This document shows positions 1-5,756 of a stretch of 6,935 bases of DNA, in pieces. The notes beneath the pieces are model-generated. The model ran no database searches. It had not been told where the DNA came from and was given only the letters and a program-made list of their open reading frames with translations. The translations under genes were made by a program, and so were the position numbers. Source of the stretch: Methanosarcinales archaeon (GTDB lineage: Archaea; Halobacteriota; Methanosarcinia; Methanosarcinales; Methanogasteraceae); assembly GCA_030609345.1 (NCBI GenBank), contig JAUWCK010000055.1:1-6935 (forward strand), given 5' to 3'. How positions within the stretch are numbered: position 1 is the first letter of the stretch; each line of letters opens with the position of its first letter.

Positions 1-1
1 T

Positions 2-2569
2 AGGGGTGCTCATCGGGTTGCTGATGTGACTATAAGCCCATCACAGGACACCACCCCGCCAACCATAACCGCTAACACGCCGACCGGAACGGATGTTCCA
101 GTATCGGCAGCAATAACCGTAACATTTGACGAGGTGATGAATGAGGCATCTGTAGAGGGTGCGTTCTTCATTGATGACCCGTCGGTTACAGGAACGACCA
201 GTTGGGCTGGTAACACGATAACCTTCACCCCGAAGGGCAACCTTGCATACTCCACAACATACAGCGTGACCATTGGAACAGTAGCAGAAGATCTGGCTGG
301 TAACCCACTGGCAGATGATTTCACCTGGGGATTTACCACGAAATCTGCACCTGCTTACCCGTCACCATCAATCACGGACTGGAGCAACGACAAGACCAAC
401 GATAACGCACTGACCATCACGGTCAACGAGTCCGAAGCAGTATGCTTCAGCGCAACCGCTGATCAGACCATCGATACATGGGACTGGTATAAGGACGGAG
501 CAGATCAGGCACACAACTTCGATAACTACACCACAAGCTGGAGCAGAAACGGCACATACAGTGTTTCGGTGAATGCAACGAATGCAAACGGTACATCGAA
601 CATGATTGCATGGACGATTACGGTGAACGATATCACGCCGCCAGCGCAGGTCACTGGACTAACAAACGACACACCAACTACTGCAACAGTCGATCTATCG
701 TGGAATGCTAACACCGAAGATGATGATCTTGCAGGATATCGGGTGTATCAGGATGGTTCGCTGCTTGGCAGCACTGCCAACACTGATTACAACGTAGCAG
801 GTCTTGCAGCAAGCACCACTTACGAATTCAATGTCTCTGCCTACGATGACAACGATCTCGAAGGTGTGGGTGCAAGCGTGACTGTGACAACAGCTGCTTA
901 CCCGGCACCAACTTATGGAGTTGTCATCTTGCAGCCAGTGAATCAGACGACCGTCGAAGGTGTGAATGCGACATATCTGCTGAACGTAACAAACACAGGA
1001 AATGTTGCTGACACATATACTCTGCAGGTTACGAACATCGATGGTGCAACCACGGCAGCGCTGAACAGGACAACGATGCCACTGGCAGCAGGAGCATCGG
1101 ATGTTGTTGCTCTGGATATTGCCAACACGACTGCAGGAACGTTCAATGTGACCGTGAATGCAACCTCGCAGATAGATCCAACCGTGATCTTCACCACCGG
1201 TTACATCATGACAACGGTCGAAGTGGCACCTGCTGTTGCTACCAGCTTTGTGATTCTGGATCCAGCAGACGGTACGGTTGACGCACCAATCACTGTAACA
1301 GTTGAGGTGCATGATCAGTATGGCAATCTGATGAGTACGTATCAGGATGATGTGACACTCAGTGCCAGTGGCAGTGCAACAGGCGATGGTCTTGTCAACA
1401 TAGTTGACGGTACTGGCAGTCTGGACATTTCGGATCAGGTTGCAGAAACCGTTGACCTGAGCCTTGATGATACCGAAGGAACTGGTCTGGATGTCAGTTC
1501 GACGCAGGATGTCGTATTTGATGCAGGGTCATTTGATCATATCGATGTGACACCGATTTCATGGACATTGAACGTTAGTGAATACAAGGATTTCAACGCC
1601 ATTGGTTGTGATCAGTATGGCAATTCAGTAGATGGCGTAGTGTTCACATGGCACAGCACCAAAGAAAATGTCGGCACGATCGCTGATGACGGGAACTTTA
1701 CAGCACTTGCATTCGGAACTACTGAGGTATATGCAACCAATAACAGTATTGAGAGCAACAAGGCGCAGGTGACCGTGAACGAGCAAGAAACTACCGGAAA
1801 TGTGGATGATGGAAGCGGTGATGCCACGTCTGGTAACTCGACTGCAATCGTCAACCTCAATAACACCACGGTGAACGATACTGTCACTATCCAGCAAGTA
1901 AATCCATTAAACCTATCTGAGGTTGATGGAAACACAACTGGTCTGGGAGACGGTGCCAAATTGATCAAAGGCGCCATTGTGACAGTGAATTCTACAATCC
2001 TTGATGCACTGGTTACAGATGCTCCGAACAAGACAAGTTGGGTGCACATCGGAATGGGATATGATGACTCAGAACTTGATGGCATCGATGAAAATAGCTT
2101 GCACATCTACAAGTGGGTCAACGGCACCGGTTGGGTGAAGTTGGTTAAAGGTGACCCGGACTACTGCATCGCCAATGATAGAAACACCACTACAAACTAT
2201 GTCTGGGCTAATGTGACCCATCTCTGCACCTTCGCACTCGTGGGCAGCGCACCGGCCATCGGCGGCACCCCTGGCGGCACCAGCAGCAGTGGTGGCAGCA
2301 GCAGCAGCGGCGGCGGCACATACCCACCAGGGTGGGGGGAACCAGCACCGACACCGACAGCAGCACCGGAACCAACCGTAGCACCGACTGAGGCACCGAC
2401 GGTAGCACCGACTGAGGCACCTACGAAAGCCCCAACAGCAGCACCAACGGAAACCGCAACCACGGAGATGGAGACCAAAGGCACTCCCGGGTTCGGAGCA
2501 GTGTTAACGGTGTTTGCGATCGCTGGACTGCTTGTGGCTGCATATCTGGTAATGCGGCGCAGAGAGTGA
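2..2569 (+). CDS. Multi-Ig-domain PGF-CTERM surface protein, 5' end outside window
   Basis: The frame is open to the left edge, so the true start and signal peptide are missing; the GTG at 26 is only the first start-like codon inside the window. Numbered from that GTG, I see an SbsA-type Ig-like (Big_5) domain at about 9-105, a PKD-like domain at 110-202, fibronectin type III at 203-290, a CARDB/NEW3-like domain at 296-400, two further Ig-like modules at 405-500 and 502-588, and at 605-740 a domain common near the C-terminus of methanogen surface proteins (IDENSLHIYKW, THLCTFALVG). A Gly/Ser then Pro/Thr/Ala/Glu linker follows (741-818), then PGF (821-823), one hydrophobic helix and RRRE at the end. 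This tripartite tail is the PGF-CTERM signal, processed by archaeosortase A for lipid anchoring. About 28 N-X-S/T sequons suggest dense N-glycosylation. The likely role is cell-surface structure or adhesion; no catalytic domain is visible. Domain boundaries are by eye. Confidence 0.9.
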   Translation, partial: RGAHRVADVTISPSQDTTPPTITANTPTGTDVPVSAAITVTFDEVMNEASVEGAFFIDDPSVTGTTSWAGNTITFTPKGNLAYSTTYSVTIGTVAEDLAGNPLADDFTWGFTTKSAPAYPSPSITDWSNDKTNDNALTITVNESEAVCFSATADQTIDTWDWYKDGADQAHNFDNYTTSWSRNGTYSVSVNATNANGTSNMIAWTITVNDITPPAQVTGLTNDTPTTATVDLSWNANTEDDDLAGYRVYQDGSLLGSTANTDYNVAGLAASTTYEFNVSAYDDNDLEGVGASVTVTTAAYPAPTYGVVILQPVNQTTVEGVNATYLLNVTNTGNVADTYTLQVTNIDGATTAALNRTTMPLAAGASDVVALDIANTTAGTFNVTVNATSQIDPTVIFTTGYIMTTVEVAPAVATSFVILDPADGTVDAPITVTVEVHDQYGNLMSTYQDDVTLSASGSATGDGLVNIVDGTGSLDISDQVAETVDLSLDDTEGTGLDVSSTQDVVFDAGSFDHIDVTPISWTLNVSEYKDFNAIGCDQYGNSVDGVVFTWHSTKENVGTIADDGNFTALAFGTTEVYATNNSIESNKAQVTVNEQETTGNVDDGSGDATSGNSTAIVNLNNTTVNDTVTIQQVNPLNLSEVDGNTTGLGDGAKLIKGAIVTVNSTILDALVTDAPNKTSWVHIGMGYDDSELDGIDENSLHIYKWVNGTGWVKLVKGDPDYCIANDRNTTTNYVWANVTHLCTFALVGSAPAIGGTPGGTSSSGGSSSSGGGTYPPGWGEPAPTPTAAPEPTVAPTEAPTVAPTEAPTKAPTAAPTETATTEMETKGTPGFGAVLTVFAIAGLLVAAYLVMRRRE
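2378..2421 (+). repeat. 24-bp tandem repeat in the stalk linker
   Basis: Two identical 20-bp blocks (2378-2397 and 2402-2421) recur with a 24-bp period. They encode repeated VAPTEAPT in the Pro/Thr-rich linker just outside the membrane anchor. The period is a multiple of three, so gain or loss of a unit would only change stalk length. Confidence 0.8.
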
Positions 2570-2579
2570 GTGAATAAGC

Positions 2580-2617
2580 GAAGGGAGACCCTCCCTTCAC
2601 TGCTTTTCTTTTTTTCC
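2580..2617 (+). terminator. Hairpin plus T-tract terminator of the surface-protein gene
   Basis: An 8-bp perfect stem (gaagggag 2580-2587, ctcccttc 2591-2598) with a 3-nt loop lies 10 bp after the stop codon. It is followed by a T-rich run (2603-2615). Oligo-T tracts are the core archaeal termination signal. A second small inverted repeat, ttccgg/ccggaa (2614-2619 and 2626-2631), follows directly; its role is unclear. Confidence 0.75.
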
Positions 2618-2638
2618 GGCATTACCCGGAAGCATACA

Positions 2639-2648
2639 TTTTTATATT
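2639..2648 (+). promoter_or_regulatory. TATA box for the acylphosphatase-like gene
   Basis: The AT-rich element tttttatatt is centred about 25 bp before the ATG at 2669. That spacing puts the transcription start at or next to the start codon, implying a leaderless mRNA. No Shine-Dalgarno sequence is seen before this ATG, which agrees. Confidence 0.6.
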
Positions 2649-2668
2649 CTGCTCCATAAGTACGATGC

Positions 2669-3250
2669 ATGAACGGCAGGTACTACAATGTCACTGTGAC
2701 TGACGATGTGCAGGACATCGGATTTCACAGTTTCATCGAGAACACTGCAAATTCCTATCATGTGCAGGGCTATGTGTTCAATAATCCCGATGGCAGCGTG
2801 AAGACGCTGTGCAGCGGATCTGCCGAATCACTGAATGAGTTTCTCTATGCGATACAGACGCGGGCACCACCTGGTGTCGGCATCGGACAGTTTGTGAAGG
2901 ATGAGATCATCACCGATATCAATCTGAATATACCTCCGGAGTTCTTGAAACTCGGAACTGATGAAATATCAGACATCGGCAGAAAACTGGACAAGGGTGT
3001 TAAACTGCTGGAAGCGCTCCCAGATATCAAAGAGAATGTTAGTATGTTGCCTGATATCAAGACCGGTATTGATGCGATGAACATGAAATTCGATGCTTTC
3101 ACAGACGAACAAAGAACTTTCAATCAGAAAATGGGAGCGCATACCAAACGCTTTGATGGCTATATCGAAGAACAGCGGGAGCATAACAAACTTATGGGTG
3201 CGCACAACCTCCGTCTGGAGCAGATCCTGCAAAAACTCGCAGAAAAGTAA
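2669..3250 (+). CDS. Acylphosphatase-like domain with coiled-coil tail, probably not catalytic
   Basis: The 193-residue protein begins with an acylphosphatase-type alpha/beta domain (about 5-90). VQDIGF (14-19) corresponds to the family's VQGVGF phosphate-binding loop, and GYVFNNPDG (34-42) to the GWVxNxxDG motif, whose catalytic Asn is kept as N38. The catalytic Arg that normally follows VQGVGF is His here (H20), so acyl phosphate hydrolysis is doubtful. The rest is predicted helix: LPDIK recurs at 117 and 127, and a 21-residue (three-heptad) repeat carries EQR at 147/168 and MGAH at 155/176, which points to a coiled coil and probably oligomerisation. The ATG at 2669 is chosen because the TATA box spacing makes it leaderless. 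It appears monocistronic, with terminators on both sides. No signal peptide or membrane helix is visible, so it is probably cytoplasmic. The physiological role is unknown. Confidence 0.85.
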   Translation: MNGRYYNVTVTDDVQDIGFHSFIENTANSYHVQGYVFNNPDGSVKTLCSGSAESLNEFLYAIQTRAPPGVGIGQFVKDEIITDINLNIPPEFLKLGTDEISDIGRKLDKGVKLLEALPDIKENVSMLPDIKTGIDAMNMKFDAFTDEQRTFNQKMGAHTKRFDGYIEEQREHNKLMGAHNLRLEQILQKLAEK

Positions 3251-3324
3251 CCATATATTCACTGAAAGTGAGGGGAAATGTTTGCAGTTGTATATCTGGT
3301 GCTATGCGCAGAGACTAAAATGAA

Positions 3325-3357
3325 GGGAGAATCCCACTCCTAATTTTTCTTTTTTAT
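3325..3357 (+). terminator. T-rich terminator after the acylphosphatase-like gene
   Basis: A short ggga/tccc hairpin (3325-3328 and 3332-3335) precedes a run of T residues interrupted by one C (3344-3355). It resembles the terminator at 2580-2617 in both the aagggaga sequence and the T-tract pattern, though the stem is weaker. Confidence 0.55.
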
Positions 3358-3387
3358 TCATTCTTCCGAATGCCCCAACCACAACCC

Positions 3388-3394
3388 TTATAAG
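3388..3394 (+). promoter_or_regulatory. TATA box of the DUF2162-ExbB-DUF2149 operon
   Basis: The element ttataag lies 40-46 bp before the ATG at 3434. It predicts transcription starting around 3415-3420 and a 5' leader of roughly 15-20 nt, long enough for the Shine-Dalgarno sequence present there. It is the only convincing promoter for the three genes downstream. Confidence 0.6.
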
Positions 3395-3422
3395 CTAAAC
3401 TTGTTCTAAATTCAACTAAATA

Positions 3423-3426
3423 GAGG
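3423..3426 (+). promoter_or_regulatory. Shine-Dalgarno site for the DUF2162 gene
   Basis: GAGG ends 7 nt before the ATG at 3434. It favours that start over the overlapping ATG at 3427, which is in a different frame and yields a protein without family features. Confidence 0.6.
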
Positions 3427-3433
3427 ATGAACA

Positions 3434-4111
3434 ATGAGTCTGATAAGTGTTGCAGTAATAGGCGTCCTGACAAGTATCGCAGTATTCGGGATCAAGACCG
3501 GAGCCGGATGCGGACTCTCAAGCATCCGGAAGAGAGAGATCCTGTATGTTGCAGCAGGCTACCTCGTGATCTCAATCTTCATCGGCTACCTGATCACGCT
3601 ATTCTCGATCGATTTTATGGAGGGCTTGCTCAATCTCGGTCTTATATTCCACACGATGCTCGCGCTCGCCCTGATCGCTGCGGGCGTGTACACGACAAGG
3701 AAGTGGAACTCCGGCTGCGATGTCACGAAGCGCACCTTTGCAATACTGTCGCTGCCGTGTCCGGTCTGTCTTGCCGCCATATTCATCGCATGTAGCATCC
3801 TTGCTTCACACATCGGTCTGGGCGGCATCGCAATCGGCATCATCGTCGGGGTGACCTTCTCTGCATTCGTGATCGTATCCTCGCTCTTCTTCAGGCGACT
3901 TGGCAAGACCCCTGCCGCACTCGGCGATGCGATGATCTTCATCGGACTCTTCTATATTCTTGGAGCGCTTCTAATGCCCGCATACATGAAGACAAAACAA
4001 TTGGAGATAACTCCCGGGAACTTTGATCTCGCTGGAACCGTGGTACCACTCATAGCGCTGCTATTTGTCATAGCGATCGGATTTGCCATCGACAGGACAG
4101 AGGGGCGGTGA
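3434..4111 (+). CDS. DUF2162-family putative membrane transporter
   Basis: This 225-residue, very hydrophobic protein has about seven predicted membrane helices (roughly 3-20, 35-57, 66-86, 103-122, 129-152, 165-182, 200-219). I assign it to the uncharacterised DUF2162 family from its length, its place upstream of ExbB-like and DUF2149 genes, and its conserved-looking motifs KTGAGCG (21-27) and SLPCPVC (106-112). C109 and C112 form a CxxC inside a membrane segment; with C26, C95 and C120 they could bind a metal or undergo thiol chemistry, though this is inference. It is the first gene of the operon and ends 9 bp before the next start. The family is annotated as a putative transporter, but no substrate is established to my knowledge. 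A distant relationship to CcdA/LysE-like small transporters is conceivable from the Gly/Cys/Pro pattern but unproven here. Confidence 0.8.
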   Translation: MSLISVAVIGVLTSIAVFGIKTGAGCGLSSIRKREILYVAAGYLVISIFIGYLITLFSIDFMEGLLNLGLIFHTMLALALIAAGVYTTRKWNSGCDVTKRTFAILSLPCPVCLAAIFIACSILASHIGLGGIAIGIIVGVTFSAFVIVSSLFFRRLGKTPAALGDAMIFIGLFYILGALLMPAYMKTKQLEITPGNFDLAGTVVPLIALLFVIAIGFAIDRTEGR

Positions 4112-4120
4112 GGCACTAAC

Positions 4121-4738
4121 ATGGACACATCGACAGTAATATTTGAGACGCTGTACTGGATCTCGTACGCGCTCCTGTATCCGGTAATCCTTCTCCTAAT
4201 GGCATTTGTGGTCTGGTCACTTGCGCTTGCTGGCGAGTTCATCTCCGAATACACAAGGAGATACCGGGATGTTACAGGGCTGGACGAGCTATGCGGGAAA
4301 ACGGATGTTTCCGGCCTCCGAAACGCCAAACAGCCCTTCTTTGTATCTGCATTCATGCGCGATCTTGCAGACCAGATCGGGAGAGGATACTCTAAGATTG
4401 GAGCGGGATACTCCAATTTCGACAGGCTGTTTGGTGATTGCGAGATTGCGATGGCAAAGAAACTCGAGACGACGAGACTCTTAGCCACAGTCGGTCCGAT
4501 GTTAGGTCTCATGGGCACACTGATTCCGCTTGGTCCTGCGCTGATGGGGCTTGCCGAGGGTGATGTGGAGCAACTCGCAAGCAATCTGGTGATCGCATTC
4601 GCAACCACTGTACTCGGACTTTTTTCAGGTGCCATCGGATTTAGTCTCACGATGATCCGCAGAAGATGGTACCAGCAGGACATAAACGACATCGAATGTA
4701 TTCTCGATGCTTTTGAGGAGACATATGCCGAGAAGTAA
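4121..4738 (+). CDS. MotA/TolQ/ExbB-type proton channel protein
   Basis: The 205-residue protein has the ExbB/TolQ/MotA architecture: an N-terminal membrane helix (about 14-37), a cytoplasmic segment, then two closely spaced helices (119-141 and 153-178). The family's core is clear: TVGPMLGLMGTLIPLG (123-138) followed by ASNLVIAFATTVLGL (153-167), which includes the TT of the proton path. In the known systems such subunits form a pentamer around an ExbD/TolR/MotB dimer and convert proton flow into mechanical work. The start at 4121 is supported by GGTGAGG (4107-4113), which overlaps the previous stop codon and implies translational coupling. Its 3' end overlaps the next gene by 14 bp. No canonical ExbD or TonB is present; DUF2149 occupies the ExbD position in the operon. 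Family membership is confident, but the partner and cargo are unknown. Confidence 0.9.
   Translation: MDTSTVIFETLYWISYALLYPVILLLMAFVVWSLALAGEFISEYTRRYRDVTGLDELCGKTDVSGLRNAKQPFFVSAFMRDLADQIGRGYSKIGAGYSNFDRLFGDCEIAMAKKLETTRLLATVGPMLGLMGTLIPLGPALMGLAEGDVEQLASNLVIAFATTVLGLFSGAIGFSLTMIRRRWYQQDINDIECILDAFEETYAEK
4715..4720 (+). promoter_or_regulatory. Shine-Dalgarno site deciding the DUF2149 start
   Basis: GAGGAG lies inside the end of the ExbB-like gene, 4 nt before the ATG at 4725. It supports that ATG over the in-frame ATG at 4707, which has no comparable site and would add six residues unlike the family. Confidence 0.6.
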
Positions 4739-5096
4739 GCGCACACGACGGAAAGGATTGATAGATGGCGATTCCGATCAGAGTCCGCTAACCAGCGTGG
4801 CAAATATCTTCGATGTCGCGATGGTATTCTCGGTCGCGCTGATCGTGATGCTTGTGGTGTCGTACCATCTGCCGCAACTGCTCGATCCTGACGCCGATCT
4901 CACCGTGGTCACAAACCCGGGACAGCAGGATATGCAGATCATCGTAAAGGAAGGGAAGACGATCGAGGTGATGAACATGACCGATAGGATCACTGGCGGG
5001 CAGGGCGAGGTGCTCGGGACGGCATACAAGCTTGCCGACGGGAAGGTAATCTATGTGCCAGAGAACCGGGCAGAGAACGGCAATGAATCGACATGA
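4725..5096 (+). CDS. DUF2149 protein, small single-helix partner of the ExbB-like subunit
   Basis: The 123-residue protein starts with a short basic cytoplasmic tail (RSKRTRRK), then a single membrane helix (about 29-48) beginning NIFDVAMVFSVAL, then an extracytoplasmic domain. The ending LGTAYKLADGKVIYVPE (97-113) and the NIFD-helix combination are what I recognise as DUF2149. The topology (short inside tail, one helix, outer domain) matches ExbD/TolR/MotB. D30 sits at the start of the helix; ExbD and MotB also have an essential Asp in their helix, so D30 may be the proton-carrying residue here, which is inference. The gene overlaps the ExbB-like gene by 14 bp and shares its ATGA stop with a following 25-codon frame. 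DUF2149 has no established function to my knowledge. Confidence 0.85.
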   Translation: MPRSKRTRRKGLIDGDSDQSPLTSVANIFDVAMVFSVALIVMLVVSYHLPQLLDPDADLTVVTNPGQQDMQIIVKEGKTIEVMNMTDRITGGQGEVLGTAYKLADGKVIYVPENRAENGNEST

Positions 5097-5170
5097 GCGA
5101 TCCATCGATGCCACCGCCAGCCGGGCTGGGCTGGACATTGCCAGATGCTGTTCATGCGTGCTTTGGTTAA
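5093..5170 (+). CDS. 25-codon frame coupled to DUF2149 by an ATGA overlap
   Basis: An ATG at 5093 overlaps the DUF2149 TGA in the classic 4-bp ATGA arrangement and opens a 25-codon frame ending in TAA at 5168. The peptide is Pro/Gly-rich at first (PSMPPPAGLGW), then LPDAVHACFG. I recognise no family. The coupling suggests a gene once started here; the shortness suggests either a micro-protein or the stump of a longer operon gene cut off where the eroded region begins. No oligo-T terminator for the + strand operon is visible after it. Confidence 0.3.
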   Translation: MSDPSMPPPAGLGWTLPDAVHACFG

Positions 5171-5195
5171 GTATTCAACTCAACTTTGAAACCCC

Positions 5196-5202
5196 AAAAA
5201 AA
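5196..5202 (-). terminator. Oligo-T terminator for the - strand
   Basis: Seven consecutive A on the + strand read as a T7 tract on the - strand, 22 bp past the stop of the 73-codon frame and preceded by GC-rich sequence (5203-5213). That is the usual archaeal termination pattern. No convincing hairpin forms. Confidence 0.45.
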
Positions 5203-5223
5203 CAGCCGCAGCCATTCGATCAT

Positions 5224-5445
5224 TCACCAATCTCCGAAAAGATCATACCGCAGCATCCGGATTTTCAAGATTCTTAATATCTCGGCTAACTCATCACTCA
5301 TCTTTGTCGAGCGATTCACGTAAAGTCGCTTATCCTTGAATATCTCGTGCTCATAGTAACCAACCACATCTCTTCCAGATTTTATCGTATAGGGGAGCTC
5401 CCTGAACGAGTACTCCACTCTCTTGTCCTTGAGAATCGCCCGCAT
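5224..5445 (-). CDS. Hypothetical 73-residue basic protein
   Basis: The frame runs from the ATG at 5445 to the TGA at 5224-5226. The composition is protein-like: charged and aromatic (YSFRELPY, VVGYYEHEIF, LYVNRSTK), followed by an amphipathic helix SDELAEILRILKIRML near the C-terminus. I do not recognise a family. There is no signal peptide, membrane helix or Cys. No Shine-Dalgarno sequence or TATA box at the expected spacing is visible; what lies upstream is the 11-bp repeat and the decayed winged-helix frame. It is in the same frame as that upstream remnant, separated by one TAG and two sense codons, so it could be a separate small gene, an internal start, or the C-terminal part of a single broken or read-through gene. 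A T7 tract on the same strand follows it. Confidence 0.45.
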   Translation of the reverse strand: MRAILKDKRVEYSFRELPYTIKSGRDVVGYYEHEIFKDKRLYVNRSTKMSDELAEILRILKIRMLRYDLFGDW

Positions 5446-5451
5446 TAATTG

Positions 5452-5630
5452 CTAATCTGTTCTGGCGTCTTTGTGGCGTCTTTGTGGCGCCTTATGGCGT
5501 CTTAGAACATACACCGTACCCTTTCCGGTAGTGCCGATTTGCTCAAACAGTCCTGATGCCGCCAGATCCGCCAGATCCCGTGAAGAGGTTCTTTCAGAGG
5601 TATTGCAAACTTCCTGATGGCACTGTCTGA
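5452..5630 (-). pseudogene. Remnant of a winged-helix C-terminal domain
   Basis: Reading on the - strand from about 5630, the frame encodes CHQEVCNTSERTSSRDLADL and then ASGLFEQIGTTGKGTVYVLRRHK, ending in TAG at 5452-5454. The SERTSSRDL recognition-helix pattern and the GTTGKGTVYVL wing match the C-terminal winged helix found in Fic-type and AlbA_2/COG2865 ATP-binding proteins. The hundreds of residues that should precede it are absent: upstream sequence has only non-homologous codons, no proper start and the CGCAGAG array. The frame stays open to 5721 but only from a TTG. I therefore read it as the 3' stump of a lost gene. The short tail past the wing is built from 11-bp repeats. The exact parent family cannot be settled by eye. 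Confidence 0.5.
5463..5504. repeat. 11-bp tandem repeat, about four units
   Basis: The unit tggcgtctttg is perfect at 5463-5473 and 5474-5484, then degenerates to tggcgcctta (5485-5494) and, after one extra t, tggcgtctta (5495-5504). An 11-bp period shifts the reading frame with each copy. The repeat covers the end of the winged-helix remnant and lies 18 bp upstream of the 73-codon frame. Confidence 0.75.
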
Positions 5631-5687
5631 AAATTAAGTGATTTATCACCGCGGTCTGCGATCTGTGCAGCAGCGCCGAAGGCAGTA

Positions 5688-5749
5688 CGCGGAGGGCGCA
5701 GAGTTTCGAGACCGTTTTCAACCCTCTGCGTGGCTCTGCGCACTCTGCG
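5688..5749. repeat. CGCAGAG heptamer array in both orientations
   Basis: Five heptamers occur at 9-10 bp spacing: cgcggag (5688-5694) and cgcagag (5697-5703) in one orientation, then ctctgcg at 5724-5730, 5734-5740 and 5743-5749 in the other. The two groups form an inverted repeat around a 20-bp centre; gcgcagag (5696-5703) pairs exactly with ctctgcgc (5734-5741). The array starts 7 bp beyond the stop codon of the hydrolase gene. Similar short CGCAGAG-type intergenic repeats are, to my recollection, widespread in unrelated genomes. A role in termination or protein binding is open. Confidence 0.75.
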
Positions 5750-5756
5750 GTGGAAT

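Noticed and set aside
695..1312. Long - strand open frame inside the surface-protein gene
   Set aside because: Cys/His/Ile-rich translation with no family resemblance; it lies opposite a confidently coding, Thr/Val/Asn-rich frame and is its antisense shadow.
2197..2670. 157-codon - strand frame with GASVGATVGA repeats
   Set aside because: The repeats are the reverse complement of the Pro/Thr linker codons of the surface protein, not an independent gene.
3952..4803. 283-codon - strand open frame opposite the operon
   Set aside because: It crosses three well-supported + strand genes; its Ser/Pro/Arg-rich translation matches nothing and fits an antisense shadow.
5053..5277. 74-codon + strand frame running out of the DUF2149 gene
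   Set aside because: Its first part is a shadow of DUF2149; the rest has no recognisable features, and the ATGA-coupled frame at 5093 is better supported.
5463..5749. Possible CRISPR array
   Set aside because: Repeat units are 7-11 bp with almost no spacers, and no cas genes are present.
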